A stretch of DNA of 60,802 bases from Anaerolineae bacterium. GTDB lineage: Bacteria; Chloroflexota; Anaerolineae; Aggregatilineales; Phototrophicaceae. The notes beneath the pieces were generated by a model that did not search any database, was not told the origin of the DNA, and saw nothing but the letters and a program-made list of their open reading frames with translations. The stretch is taken from positions 1 to 60,802 of the forward strand of contig JAJDXR010000074.1 of assembly GCA_022823165.1 (NCBI GenBank), in the 5' to 3' direction. Shown one piece after another: positions 1 to 9,665 of the stretch (positions within the stretch are counted from its first letter, which is position 1; each line of letters opens with the position of its first letter). A program made the translations under genes and the position numbers.

Positions 1-341
1 GGGCTGTTTTTCCTGAACCATGCTTGCATTATAGGGCTGTTGACGCGGTCGTTATAAACCCAGGCCTGACTGCCGGTATTGTACGGCGGGTCGATGTAAA
101 TGCACTTCACCTTGCCGGCGTACTGCGGCAGCAGCGCTTTGAGCGCTTCCAGATTGTCACCGTGAATGATGAGATTCTGGTCTGTAAGCGGGATGTCTGT
201 GTTAAGCCCGCCCTCATTTTGGGGGCGGGTTTGGGTGGGGGCGAGCATTGAGCGCGACGCGTCCACTCGCAGCGGCCGGTAGGGCACGGTCAAGTGGTGG
301 GCGTAAATGTGATTCTTGCCCTTGAAGTCGAGTGTCGGCAT
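1..341 (-). CDS. Site-specific DNA methyltransferase (type III Mod-like), N-terminal part, cut by window edge
   Basis: The first 113 residues of a minus-strand protein run off the left edge of the window, so neither stop codon nor length can be seen. The ATG is at 339-341. After about 50 residues the protein reads IIHGDNLEALKALLP and then YIDPPYNTG. This is the N-terminal region and DPPY catalytic motif (motif IV) of beta-class adenine-N6 methyltransferases such as type III restriction Mod subunits. The following WVYNDRVNSP stretch is also typical of that family. Such enzymes transfer a methyl group from S-adenosylmethionine to adenine in DNA. The partner Res helicase/nuclease would have to lie outside the window. 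The gene starts 49 bases downstream of the large helical protein on the same strand, so the two may be cotranscribed. It could instead be an orphan methylase; the visible part cannot decide this. Confidence 0.85.
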   Translation of the reverse strand, partial: MPTLDFKGKNHIYAHHLTVPYRPLRVDASRSMLAPTQTRPQNEGGLNTDIPLTDQNLIIHGDNLEALKALLPQYAGKVKCIYIDPPYNTGSQAWVYNDRVNSPIMQAWFRKNS

Positions 342-390
342 GAGATTGTTTCCTGCTGCCGCAATTATTACAGGTCGAACGCCGCCGCTT

Positions 391-3123
391 TCAGTCGGGG
401 TTCTGCGGATGCGCGCCGTCCAAATAGCCGGCTATCCATTTTAGCATGTCGACCGACCCTTGTGGATTGGCTTCTCCGTGTGTGAGTTGACGATCAATCG
501 TGTCGTCGCTGCGGATGAGCGACGGCTTGCTGCGGCGCTCGGCCATCTGGGTAATGCGTAGGGCGAGATTGCGCAGGTTGTTCGCCAGGATGTGACGCTG
601 CTGCGCGGACAGCTCGCGGCTGAGGACATCCACCTCGCGCCGGATTGTGCGCGGGTCAGTCTCGGCCAGGTGGGCGACATCAAAGGCCTCGGTGATATGC
701 TCCAGCATGATATAGGCGCTGTTGATGGCTTCGGTCAGCTCGGCGGGACCTCGGCTGTGCAGCCAGCGGCGCATCGCCAGCACGGTCATCAGAATGTGCT
801 TTTGCGCCTCCATGTGCCGCTGCCCGTCGAGCTCGCGCTGGAGCCGTTGCAACTGCGGCATGGCGCAATCGTGCGTATACTCCCGCCACCAATTGTTGAC
901 GGCTTTTTGCAGGCTGTCGCTGAAGCCGATTTGCCCGCAGATCCTGGTCAAGCCGTCGACGACCAGTTTGAGATCTGCTTCAGACGAAAACTGAGTCAAT
1001 AACTGCGCGATGGCAACTCGCGCGGGACCCTCGACCTGCAGTTCCTGGCAGGCGCCGAAGAGCGTCCACAGATGGCGATAGGAGACCCGCGCATCGTGAT
1101 GCTTCGCCATCACACGCGTCAGCGCCTCCATCAGTCGCTGCGTCTGCGGCTCCCACTGGTAGTAGTCGAGCAAGTCGAAGTAGGTGTCGATCACAGCTTG
1201 CGGAGCCGCTTTGCTGGCGCTGCCGGCCGCATTCATGATGGACAGGACTTTATCCAGCGGCAGGCTGTCGCGCTCCAGCGTGTCGCCCAGGCGCGGGAAG
1301 AGCAGCTCATGGTCGGCCAGATGGCGCACGGTCTCAGCCATCAGCTGACGATCGTCGCCATCAATGACATGCGCGAAGAGGATATCCAGCGCTTCATCCG
1401 TCAGTTGGTGGCTGGCTTGCGTCGCCAGATGCCGAATGAGCGCCGGCGCGCGATAAACCGCCGGCAAAGCGGCGCGTCTCTTGGCGCTGGCGAGTGACAG
1501 CAGTTTGCGCGTTGAGGCGGCGGACACGAGCAATTGGTCGGAGGTATTGACGCCATGAAACAGCGCCAGCAGGAAGAATTCCGGCTTTTCGTTAATCAGC
1601 GCGTCCAGCGTTTCCGTTGAAGCGTTTTGCAGGGCGACGCGAACATTGTAATCCAGAGCCGCGATCAGCGCTTGATCGTCATACAGATCGTCCACGATAT
1701 CCGGTACGCGCCTGGCGGCGATCAGAATCAGCTGTATGCCTAATTCGCCATCGCTGTAGGCGCGCTTGGCGGCGGCAAGGATGCTGTCGCGCAGAATCTG
1801 CTGCAATTGATAACCATGCGGCTCGTGGGCTATCAATTCCAGCCAGCCCGCCAGCGTGCCGACATCGCCTTCCTGGATGGCGACTTCCAGCGATTTCCGC
1901 GCCGCATGGTGCAGGTGGGGCAGCCAAGCCGCGTCTACGCCCAAATGAATGAAGCGGTTGCGAATGAAGACATAGATGGCGTCGGGCTGCTCTTCCAACA
2001 GCTCGTCAAACTGGGCGAACAGCGCCGCCTCAAGTTCGGCGTCTTTTTCCAGCGCTTCCGCCACCCAACGGCCCGCGGTCGCATCCCGGTTGTTGAGGGC
2101 GTTCCGCAGCAGTTTTTCTATGTAGAGGCGGCGCAGATTCTTGCCCGGCGCGTCAGAGCCTTCCAGGATGGCGATTAAGACCTCGGTGGCGACTTCATCC
2201 CCGCCGCGCACATGACGGTCGACCCAGAATCTCTCTGCCAAGCCCCGCAGTTCGGCTGATAAATCCGCCGGCCGCGCCGCGAGCGGTTCCGCCACAGCCA
2301 TGCGCTGAATGTCCGCCGCTAATTCTGCCGCGTCCCCGCTCCACACCAGCCGCAGGACATCGAGATACGGGTGATCGGCAGCTTCGCGTATGATCCGGTC
2401 TTCCCGCCAATCAAGCGCCAGGGCCGCCGCCTCATCAGCATTCAAAGCCGGATCCGGGGCGGCGTCTTCGCTGAAAACGATTTGGGGGCTGCTGTGGCAT
2501 TTTACCGGCCTGTGGCTCGCGAAGGTGATACATGAGGCCAGGCGTCCGGGCAGCAGCGCTTGAATGGCGGAGATGAAGGCCAGACGCAGGCGAAAGTCGA
2601 GCGGGAAACCGCTGATAATCAGCTGCCTCTCATCAATGACCGCGCCCAATAGAGACAGCAGCGACTCGAAGCCGTCCCGCGCATACAGGTCAAGCATAGC
2701 CTGCAAGTGATGGGCGCGGGTTTGGCTGTCGCTGGGATTGAAATCCGGCGGGGGCAGCGACGGCAGCGTGACATTGATATCGCCGGTTGCCTCGGGCAGC
2801 AGACCCAGCCAATCTTCGAATTGCAATGCCGACTCGGCGACTGCGCTGATGGGAATGAATACGAAGTGGTCGTTGAAGGACTCAGCCTCGTCCGCCGGCT
2901 GGGCCGCCACCAATAACCGTTGCGGACCGTCATACTCCAGCAGAGCAAGCGCTGGCTGCCCGACGCCGCTTTCGTCGGTCATGGGCTCCAAGTCTATAAT
3001 TCGAGTGTAAAAATAGGGGTCATGCGACGGGAGCGCGCCATTGAACAGCAGTAACATACACCGCGAGTCGCCAAGTTCGTCTTGCTCGCGACCAAGTACC
3101 AGATACTCCAGGGCAGACGCCAC
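391..3123 (-). CDS. Large helical protein, possibly GAP1-like (GTPase-associated conflict-system protein)
   Basis: A 910-residue protein with a GTG start, no signal peptide and no membrane segment. Roughly the first 260 residues are mixed alpha/beta. The remainder is Leu/Ala-rich with many helix-forming stretches and looks like an alpha-solenoid. The N-terminal part carries LLLFNGALPSHDPYF, then FNDHFVFIPISAV near residue 85, then ISAIQALLPGRLASCITFAS near residue 190. The order resembles that of GTPase-associated protein 1 (GAP1) N and middle domains, in which a folded N-terminal part is followed by a 'LLP..lr..lTFst' segment. This is recognition by eye and weak. Such proteins occur in NTPase-centred conflict systems of multicellular bacteria. 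It lies upstream of the methyltransferase gene on the same strand and is divergent from a kinase-nSTAND-WD40 gene. It may simply be an unknown helical scaffold. Confidence 0.55.
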   Translation of the reverse strand: MASALEYLVLGREQDELGDSRCMLLLFNGALPSHDPYFYTRIIDLEPMTDESGVGQPALALLEYDGPQRLLVAAQPADEAESFNDHFVFIPISAVAESALQFEDWLGLLPEATGDINVTLPSLPPPDFNPSDSQTRAHHLQAMLDLYARDGFESLLSLLGAVIDERQLIISGFPLDFRLRLAFISAIQALLPGRLASCITFASHRPVKCHSSPQIVFSEDAAPDPALNADEAAALALDWREDRIIREAADHPYLDVLRLVWSGDAAELAADIQRMAVAEPLAARPADLSAELRGLAERFWVDRHVRGGDEVATEVLIAILEGSDAPGKNLRRLYIEKLLRNALNNRDATAGRWVAEALEKDAELEAALFAQFDELLEEQPDAIYVFIRNRFIHLGVDAAWLPHLHHAARKSLEVAIQEGDVGTLAGWLELIAHEPHGYQLQQILRDSILAAAKRAYSDGELGIQLILIAARRVPDIVDDLYDDQALIAALDYNVRVALQNASTETLDALINEKPEFFLLALFHGVNTSDQLLVSAASTRKLLSLASAKRRAALPAVYRAPALIRHLATQASHQLTDEALDILFAHVIDGDDRQLMAETVRHLADHELLFPRLGDTLERDSLPLDKVLSIMNAAGSASKAAPQAVIDTYFDLLDYYQWEPQTQRLMEALTRVMAKHHDARVSYRHLWTLFGACQELQVEGPARVAIAQLLTQFSSEADLKLVVDGLTRICGQIGFSDSLQKAVNNWWREYTHDCAMPQLQRLQRELDGQRHMEAQKHILMTVLAMRRWLHSRGPAELTEAINSAYIMLEHITEAFDVAHLAETDPRTIRREVDVLSRELSAQQRHILANNLRNLALRITQMAERRSKPSLIRSDDTIDRQLTHGEANPQGSVDMLKWIAGYLDGAHPQNPD

Positions 3124-3505
3124 GACTGCAGCCTTTGGCCCAATTTGCTGTTGGCTTAATATCCCATTGTGTCAAATTGCGCCGTGACTTGCAAGAGCTT
3201 GTGACCTGTCGCCAACGCTGGAAGAGACCGCAAAGGTATGACGACCCGCATAAAATCTTGCTGATCAGCTTCCGCGAACGCAATTTACCATCCTGGTCGC
3301 TTCGCGTTTCTTGCGATTTGCGCGTGTGGAACTACAATTGCTAGGGGAAGTCTCTAGCTGCCGAGCTTTACTCTCGCCGACAATGCAGGTAATTCCGCGC
3401 GCAGGCTGTCGCCAAGATCGGCGGCGACAGCATAACCTTGGCGCCTCAAGCGGCTTGCGCTTTGATGAAGACATCCGCGGCGAAACGGGGGCGAGACTCT
3501 AAGTG

Positions 3506-3514
3506 TGATATACT
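3506..3514 (+). promoter_or_regulatory. Extended -10 promoter for the kinase/WD40 gene
   Basis: TGATATACT is an extended -10 (TG, one base, then TATACT, 5 of 6 consensus) 47 bases before the ATG at 3562. No good -35 is seen, which is usual for extended -10 promoters. The 438-base gap 3124-3561 separates two divergent genes. Apart from this site I see only short unsupported ORFs in it. Confidence 0.45.
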
Positions 3515-3561
3515 GTCAGGAAATTAAGTAAGATTTCAGCCGATTCGCGCGGGGTGAAATT

Positions 3562-6500
3562 ATGGAAATACTGGAATTAACAGGTAAATCTGTCAAGTCT
3601 TATGAGATAGAGGATCTCCTGGGGCAGGGAGGTTATGGCGTCGTTTATCGCGCGCGTCAGAGTGCCGTCCTGCGCGAAGTAGCGATCAAGGTCATTCTGC
3701 CCAAGTACGCCAACTCGCCCGAATTCATTCGCCGCTTTGAGAGCGAGGCGCAAGTAGTGGCGCACCTGGAGCATCCTCATATTGTGCCTCTGTATGATTA
3801 CTGGCGCGAACCTGACAGCGCCTATCTGGTGATGCGTTATCTGCGCGGCGGCAGTCTGCGCGATATCATCGACGCGCAAGGCAAACTGCCATCCGACGTG
3901 GCTGGCAAAGTGCTGGAGCAAATCGGCTCAGCTTTGCATTTCGCCCACCGCAGCGGCGTCGTTCATCGCGATGTTAAAGCCGACAACATCCTCATGGACG
4001 AAGACGGCAACGCTTATTTGAGCGACTTCGGCATCGCCAAAGAAGTCGGCGCGGATTCCGGCGGCGGCGGCAATATCGAAGGCACGCCGGCTTATTTGGC
4101 GCCGGAACAGATCCGCGGCGGCGAAGTGGGTCCCCAAAGCGATGTCTATGCCTTCGGCATCATGCTCTATGAAATGCTTTCAGGTAAGCGGCCGTTTGCC
4201 GAATTGACCCTGGCGACCCTGGTTTACAAGCATCTCAACGAACCGCTGCCCATGATTGATCACGACGAGCTCAACTTGCCGCCGCAGTTTAACGCGATCA
4301 TTCAGCGCGCAACCGCGAAAGATCCGGAGGCGCGTTACTCCGATGCGATAACCTTGGTCAAAGAATTCCAGCAGACGCTGCGGCAAGGCGCCGTCGCCAT
4401 TGATTTGGATCTGGATCTGGAAGTGCTGGAATGGGATCTGGCTGAATCCGAATTGCTGGAGACCAAGAACCCCTACAAGGGTCTGCGCGCCTTCCAGCAA
4501 GCGGACGCGGCCGACTTCTTCGGGCGCGCAGCGATGATTCAGCAGGTGCTGGACCGCTTGCAAGAGGATGTCGTGGAGCATAACTTCCTGGCGGTGATCG
4601 GCCCTAGCGGCAGCGGCAAGTCCAGCTTGGTCAAAGCCGGCGTCCTGCCAGCGCTGCGCAGCGGCCGTGTGCCCGGCTCGGAGCATTGGTTCTACGCCGA
4701 GATGGTGCCGGGCGAGGTGCCGCTGGAAGAATTGGCCTCGGCGCTACTGAGCGTGTCGTCTTCGCCCTTGCCCGGCGTGGTCGACACCTTGCGTGAACAC
4801 GCTGACGGCCTGGCGATGGGCGTCTACGAGGCGCTGCCATCGCGTGAAAACAAACTGCTGCTGATGATTGATCAGTTTGAAGAGCTGTTCACACAGGTCG
4901 AGCATGAGGCTGATCGGCAGCAATTCCTGGATTTAATACTAAATGCGGTCAACGCGGAAAGCAGTCCGGTCATCATCATCGCCACCCTGCGGGCCGACTT
5001 CTACGATCGCCCGCTGATGTATCAAGGGTTCGGCGAGCTGATTCGCGCGCGCACTGAATTGGTGCTGCCGCTGAACGACGAAGAATTGGCGGAGACAATC
5101 GAGGGACCGGCGCGGCGCGTTGGCGCTGTCTTGGAAGACGATTTGGTCGAAACCATCATTGATGACGTTAGAGAACAGCCAGGCGCGCTGCCGCTGCTGC
5201 AATACGCCTTGACGGAATTATTTGAACGGCGTGAAGACGCTCTGCTCACCAACGCCGCCTACCGGGATATCGGCGGCACCTTGGGCGCTTTGGCGAAGCG
5301 CGCGGAAGAAGTTTACCGCCGCTTCAACGAATCAGGCCAGAACATGGCGCGCCAGATGTTCCTGCGTTTGGTCACCTTGGGCGAAGGGCAGGAAGACACG
5401 CGCCGGCGCATCCTGCAAGCCGAGCTGCTTACTTTGGGCGACCGCGAAGTCGTCGAAGATGTGATTGATCGCTTTGGCCGCTATCGTCTGCTGACATTTG
5501 ACCGCGATGAGGCAACCCGCGGCGCGACCGTTGAGGTGGCGCACGAAGCCTTGATTCGGCGCTGGGAACGGCTGCGCGAGTGGCTGACGGAGAGCCGCCA
5601 GGATGTCCGCATGGAGCGGGAGCTGCTGCATGCGGTGACGGATTGGGAAGCGTCCAGAGCCGATCCCAGTTATCTCATGCAGGGCAACCGTCTGCTGACC
5701 TTTGAAGAGTGGGTGGAGACCTCATCGCTGCAACTCAATGAGTTGGAAATTGATTTCATGGCCGCCAGTCTGGCAGCCCGCGATGAACGCGACGCTATCG
5801 AGCGAGCGCGGCAAGAGCGCGAGCGCGAGCTTGAGCGGCAGAAGGCGCGCAATATGCGCATCGCGGCCGGCATCTTTGGCGCAGCTGCGGTGATAGCCGT
5901 CATCTTGAGCCTGTTCGCCTTTGACCAGCGCAACCAGGCCGAGGAGCAGCGCCTGGTCGCCGAGACGGAGCGCGAGCGCGCCGACGAACAAAGACTCATC
6001 GCGATAGACGCCAGGCAAGTCGCTGAAATCAATGAACAGAAGAACCTCAGCCTGTCGCTGGCGGCCAATGCGCGCACGGCGCTGAGCGAGAATGACCCGG
6101 CTCTGGCGCTGCCGGTGGCGATTGCCGCGCGCCATGTATTCGATCCGCCGGAAGCCGAAGTCTTGCGCATTCTGGGCCGGTCCGCTTTCTCGGCTGGTCC
6201 GCGCTTCCGCTTTACGGACTCTCCGCGTTCAATCCTGGGCGTAGACATTTCCGCCGACGGCGCGATGAGCGCCTACGCGGGAACGGAAGGCGTCATCTAT
6301 CTGGTTGACACAAATTCCGGCGAAGCGCTAGCTACCATTGAAACCGGCAGCCCCGTTAGCGCCGTGGCCTTCAGCCCGGACGGCGCGCGGATCGCCGCGG
6401 CTCTGGCTGACGCCACCGTTGGCGTCTGGGATATTGCCGCCGGCGACCAGATTCACCTCCTCAGCGGCCATGAGTCGGTCGTCAGCGATGTGGAGTTCAG

Positions 6501-8190
6501 CGCCGATGGCGGGACGCTGGCGTCTTCCAGCGCGGATACCACGGTGCGCCTCTGGGATGCCGCCAGCGGCGAGGCGCTGCATACGCTGCAGGCCCATATC
6601 GACTACGTGATCAAACTGAGCTTCAGCCCGGACGGCGCGCGTCTGGCCAGCGCTTCCTCGGCTATCGGCATCGCCACCAGCGACCGCACGGAAGCAAACA
6701 ACACCGTGCAGATTTGGGACGTCGCCAGCGGCGAAAAACTCTTGACGATTCCGCCGGAAGGACCGGGTTATTATCGCGATGTCGAATTCAGTCCCGATGG
6801 GCGGACGGTAGCCGCATCCACCTGGAATTCAGCGCTGGGCGGCAACGTGCGCATCTTCGACGCTCAAACCGGCGCGCAGATTCAGCGCATTTACGCCCAT
6901 CGCGAGAATATTCCCAATATCGAGTATTCGCCTGACGGCAAATCGCTGGCCACCGCCGCGACCGATGCGTCGATCAAGATTTGGAATGTTGACCTGGCGG
7001 TGCCTGTCGCCAGCTACGTCGATTTTGGGCTGGCGATCCAGGATATTGAGTATACGCCGGCGGGCGATTACATGATGGTCGCGCTGGGCGGCGAGCACCA
7101 CTTCCCCGACGGCAGCGACAATCCGGCGGGCAGCGCCGCCATCCTTTGGGATTTGAAAAACCGCGCCCAGTCACACGTTTACGCCGGGCACAGTGACTGG
7201 AGCTGGGCAGCCGATATCAGCCCGGACGGCCGTCTGATCGCTTCGGGTTCGGGCCCCCTGCGCTTCCCGGCCTCAATAGAAGATCTGGACGCCACCGTAC
7301 GCGTTTGGGACGCGGAAAGCGGCGAAGAGCTGCTGGTGCTGGAAGGGCACGAGAATACCGTGGACTCGGTCAAGTTCTTGCCCGATTCACAGCAGCTCTT
7401 GTCATCGAGTTGGGACGGCGCCATCCGCCGCTGGGATTTGACCGAAGGTCTTGAAATTCAACAGTATGCCGTGCCGGGCGAGCGCGTCTACATGGTTGAG
7501 CTTTTGCCCAATGGCGCGCAGTTCCTGTCCGGCTCCACCGATGGCCTCATCCGGCTGTGGGACCTTGAGACCGGCGAGACGCTGCGCGAATACAGCGGCC
7601 ATACCGACTCGGTCAACGGTGTGCATATCAATGCGGACGGCACGCGCATGGTCAGCGCCAGCGGTGATTTCGGCGGCGATGACTACACGGTGCGCCTGTG
7701 GGATGTCGAAAGCGGCGAGCAATTGATGATCTATGAAGGGCATTCGCATATCGTCAACTACGCCAAGCTCTCGCCCAATATGGAATTCATCATCAGCACA
7801 TCCTGGGACGATTCGGTGCGCATGTGGAATACCGAAACGGGCGAAGAAATTCAGCAATTTGTGGGGCATGCGGGCAATACCTTCGGCATCGCCATCTCTG
7901 CGGACAGCGCCACGCTGCTGACTACCTCGTCCGACACCACCGTGCGCATGTGGGACATCGCTTCCGGCGAAGAACTCAACCGCTTTGAAAATCACAGCGA
8001 TTGGATCCAGGAAGTGATCTTCAGCCCGGATGAAACCTTCGCTGTCTCCGCCGGGCAGGACAATGTGGTCCGGCGCTGGCGCATCAAGCGAAGCGCTGAC
8101 GACTTGATCGACTGGGCGCGCGACATGCGCTACATCCGCGAGCTCTCCTGCGCCGAGCGGCAATCTTACCGGCTGGAATGCGAGCCCTAA
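3562..8190 (+). CDS. Ser/Thr protein kinase - nSTAND1 NTPase - transmembrane - WD40 repeat protein
   Basis: A 1542-residue signalling protein. Residues 14-275 are a Hanks-type kinase: glycine loop GQGGYG at 21-26, Lys43 in VAIKV, catalytic Asp137 in HRDVKADN, Asp155 in DFG, then GTPAYLAPEQ. Near 305 the NPYKGLRAF...FFGR signature opens an nSTAND1-type NTPase with Walker A GPSGSGKSS (Lys353) and Walker B LLLMIDQFEEL (Asp437). A charged Glu/Arg coiled coil flanks one membrane segment at about 766-790. The rest, about 880-1520, is a series of WD40 blades with repeated VRLWD/VRMWD and GHE/GHS motifs, forming one or two propellers. If the helix crosses the membrane once, the kinase and NTPase are cytoplasmic and the propellers extracellular, giving a receptor-like layout. 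This architecture is known from Chloroflexota, cyanobacteria and actinomycetes. The ligand is unknown. Confidence 0.93.
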   Translation: MEILELTGKSVKSYEIEDLLGQGGYGVVYRARQSAVLREVAIKVILPKYANSPEFIRRFESEAQVVAHLEHPHIVPLYDYWREPDSAYLVMRYLRGGSLRDIIDAQGKLPSDVAGKVLEQIGSALHFAHRSGVVHRDVKADNILMDEDGNAYLSDFGIAKEVGADSGGGGNIEGTPAYLAPEQIRGGEVGPQSDVYAFGIMLYEMLSGKRPFAELTLATLVYKHLNEPLPMIDHDELNLPPQFNAIIQRATAKDPEARYSDAITLVKEFQQTLRQGAVAIDLDLDLEVLEWDLAESELLETKNPYKGLRAFQQADAADFFGRAAMIQQVLDRLQEDVVEHNFLAVIGPSGSGKSSLVKAGVLPALRSGRVPGSEHWFYAEMVPGEVPLEELASALLSVSSSPLPGVVDTLREHADGLAMGVYEALPSRENKLLLMIDQFEELFTQVEHEADRQQFLDLILNAVNAESSPVIIIATLRADFYDRPLMYQGFGELIRARTELVLPLNDEELAETIEGPARRVGAVLEDDLVETIIDDVREQPGALPLLQYALTELFERREDALLTNAAYRDIGGTLGALAKRAEEVYRRFNESGQNMARQMFLRLVTLGEGQEDTRRRILQAELLTLGDREVVEDVIDRFGRYRLLTFDRDEATRGATVEVAHEALIRRWERLREWLTESRQDVRMERELLHAVTDWEASRADPSYLMQGNRLLTFEEWVETSSLQLNELEIDFMAASLAARDERDAIERARQERERELERQKARNMRIAAGIFGAAAVIAVILSLFAFDQRNQAEEQRLVAETERERADEQRLIAIDARQVAEINEQKNLSLSLAANARTALSENDPALALPVAIAARHVFDPPEAEVLRILGRSAFSAGPRFRFTDSPRSILGVDISADGAMSAYAGTEGVIYLVDTNSGEALATIETGSPVSAVAFSPDGARIAAALADATVGVWDIAAGDQIHLLSGHESVVSDVEFSADGGTLASSSADTTVRLWDAASGEALHTLQAHIDYVIKLSFSPDGARLASASSAIGIATSDRTEANNTVQIWDVASGEKLLTIPPEGPGYYRDVEFSPDGRTVAASTWNSALGGNVRIFDAQTGAQIQRIYAHRENIPNIEYSPDGKSLATAATDASIKIWNVDLAVPVASYVDFGLAIQDIEYTPAGDYMMVALGGEHHFPDGSDNPAGSAAILWDLKNRAQSHVYAGHSDWSWAADISPDGRLIASGSGPLRFPASIEDLDATVRVWDAESGEELLVLEGHENTVDSVKFLPDSQQLLSSSWDGAIRRWDLTEGLEIQQYAVPGERVYMVELLPNGAQFLSGSTDGLIRLWDLETGETLREYSGHTDSVNGVHINADGTRMVSASGDFGGDDYTVRLWDVESGEQLMIYEGHSHIVNYAKLSPNMEFIISTSWDDSVRMWNTETGEEIQQFVGHAGNTFGIAISADSATLLTTSSDTTVRMWDIASGEELNRFENHSDWIQEVIFSPDETFAVSAGQDNVVRRWRIKRSADDLIDWARDMRYIRELSCAERQSYRLECEP

Positions 8191-8213
8191 AATCGAATCC
8201 CTCTATAATGGTG

Positions 8214-8219
8214 GTGCGC
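8214..8219 (+). promoter_or_regulatory. Consensus -10 (TATAAT) before the amidase gene
   Basis: A perfect TATAAT lies in the 63-base gap after the WD40 gene, 35 bases before the ATG at 8254. The -35 region (about 8191-8196) is poor. It suggests the amidase gene has its own promoter in addition to any readthrough. Confidence 0.45.
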
Positions 8220-8253
8220 TATTCTGTCGCGTCTGATTCAGTGAGCCGCCACC

Positions 8254-9384
8254 ATGCCCGAGGACAACAGCAAAGACCAAGCAAATAGAGACCAACCCGA
8301 GCATTCAGCATCGGCGATTTTCGTCGAGATGATGCGGCAGGCGGCGGCTAGAGCGAATCCAGGCAAGCCGGTGCCAGAGGCTGACTCTGCTGGTAACGGC
8401 ACGCCGGATTTTTCCGCGTCCACAGCTGGTACTTCAACGGACGGCGCCAGCGAAATCAGCCTCAAGCCCGATGCGGCGGCGCCTGAGGTCCGGCGTATAC
8501 GGCGGCGTCTGCTTCTGCGGCGTCCGCATCCGGCCAGCATGACGAGCGGATTCCTGGGCACAATTTTTGTGGTGGTGGTCAGTACCGCGCTTGTCGCTAC
8601 CTTGCTGATGTTTTTCGTCAATCCGGAATATGTCAATCCGGCGGTGGTGCAGGGCTTGCAGCTCGAAAGCGAAGCGATCATTGCGGGGGCTTCCGCCGGC
8701 CGCCCCACGCCGGTACAGACGCCGCGCTGGCTGCGGCGAATCGGCATTGTCTCGGGACATCGCGGCAAGAGCGCTTCCGGCGCGCGCGACCCCGGCGCGA
8801 TATGTGTAGACGAAGACGGCAACTCGATACTGGAAGAAGCTGACATCAACTTTGCGGTGGCGACGCGCGTGGTCGCCAGCCTGGAAAGCATGAATTACGC
8901 GGTGGAAATGCTGGATGAATTCGATCCGCGGCTCAATAATTATCGGGCGGACGCGCTGGTGTCGATCCATGCCAATACCTGCTACGACTTTGGCGAGTAC
9001 GTATCGGGCTACATCGTGGCGATTTCCGAGGCGCGGCCGGCATTCGGCGCGGACGCGTTTCTGCGCGAGTGCATCGCCGAGAATTTCGGCGCCTACGTGC
9101 CATTGGAGCGCAGCTACAACTTGACCGACGATATGACGGACAACCACACCTGGCGCAAGATCCATCCGCTGACGCCCGCCATGATCCTGGAAATGGGCTA
9201 TATGCTGGCGGATAAAGCCGTGCTCACCGAGGACCCCGATTTGCTGGCGCGCGCTATAGTGGATGGCATCTTGTGTTTTATGGAGAATGTGAATCGACCT
9301 TCGAGCCAGCGCGAGCCGGGCCGACATCCCGCCGGTTATATCATCCCGGCCATGGTGACGCCGACGCCGATCTTCGGCCGCTAG
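8254..9384 (+). CDS. Membrane-anchored N-acetylmuramoyl-L-alanine amidase (Amidase_3-like)
   Basis: A 376-residue protein that should cleave the amide bond between N-acetylmuramic acid and L-alanine in peptidoglycan. About 90 hydrophilic residues are followed by one membrane segment (FVVVVSTALVATLLMFFV, about residues 107-125), so the catalytic part is probably extracytoplasmic. From about 165 the amidase_3 pattern is visible: GIVSGHRG with the first zinc His, a Glu within ILEEADINFAVATRVV, VSIHANTC with the second His, and MILEMGYM with the catalytic Glu near the end. This matches zinc amidases of the AmiC/CwlD type. No binding domain such as LysM or SPOR is seen. It follows the kinase gene in the same direction, but no functional link is shown. 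The start lacks a strong Shine-Dalgarno. Confidence 0.82.
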   Translation: MPEDNSKDQANRDQPEHSASAIFVEMMRQAAARANPGKPVPEADSAGNGTPDFSASTAGTSTDGASEISLKPDAAAPEVRRIRRRLLLRRPHPASMTSGFLGTIFVVVVSTALVATLLMFFVNPEYVNPAVVQGLQLESEAIIAGASAGRPTPVQTPRWLRRIGIVSGHRGKSASGARDPGAICVDEDGNSILEEADINFAVATRVVASLESMNYAVEMLDEFDPRLNNYRADALVSIHANTCYDFGEYVSGYIVAISEARPAFGADAFLRECIAENFGAYVPLERSYNLTDDMTDNHTWRKIHPLTPAMILEMGYMLADKAVLTEDPDLLARAIVDGILCFMENVNRPSSQREPGRHPAGYIIPAMVTPTPIFGR

Positions 9385-9445
9385 GCAGGCGGCTCAGCAC
9401 GGTCGCGGAGCGCTGCATAGCTGACTGGAGGATGGCGATTATGAC

Positions 9446-9474
9446 TTGGAAGAAGCGCCCTGTCTTGTTATAAT
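9446..9474 (+). promoter_or_regulatory. Sigma70-type promoter for tRNA-Ser
   Basis: TTGGAA at 9446-9451, a 17-base spacer and TATAAT at 9469-9474, with TG one base before the -10 (extended -10). The predicted start is about 14 bases before the mature tRNA. Confidence 0.7.
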
Positions 9475-9494
9475 TGGCTGAAGTAGAGACAAAT

Positions 9495-9578
9495 GGAGAA
9501 GTCGCATAGAGGCCTAGTGCGTCCGCTTGGAAAGCGGATACGGGAAACCGTACGTGGGTTCGAATCCCACCTTCTCCG
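9495..9578 (+). tRNA. tRNA-Ser (GGA)
   Basis: An 84-base class II tRNA. The acceptor stem GGAGAAG pairs with CTTCTCC. The anticodon stem TCCGC/GCGGA (9522-9526 and 9534-9538) encloses loop TTGGAAA with anticodon GGA at 9529-9531. A long variable arm typical of serine tRNAs follows, then the T arm with GGTTCGAATCC. CCA is not encoded. It has its own promoter upstream and a terminator directly after it. Confidence 0.97.
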
Positions 9579-9586
9579 CTCTTGGA

Positions 9587-9608
9587 AGCCCGCTCAGCGG
9601 GCTTTTTT
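9587..9608 (+). terminator. Intrinsic terminator of tRNA-Ser
   Basis: A 7-bp perfect stem AGCCCGC/GCGGGCT with a TCA loop is followed by a T run through 9608. It lies 9 bases after the tRNA. It also argues against starting the next gene at the TTG at 9582, which would be inside this hairpin. Confidence 0.9.
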
Positions 9609-9665
9609 CTTAGCCGGCGGCGAGCGCGAATTCGACTGTGGGTCAGCGCTATAAAGGGGAGCCAG

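Noticed and set aside
3135..3502. Several 60-90 codon frames in the gap before the kinase gene.
   Set aside because: They overlap one another on both strands, lack ribosome binding sites, and one covers the promoter.
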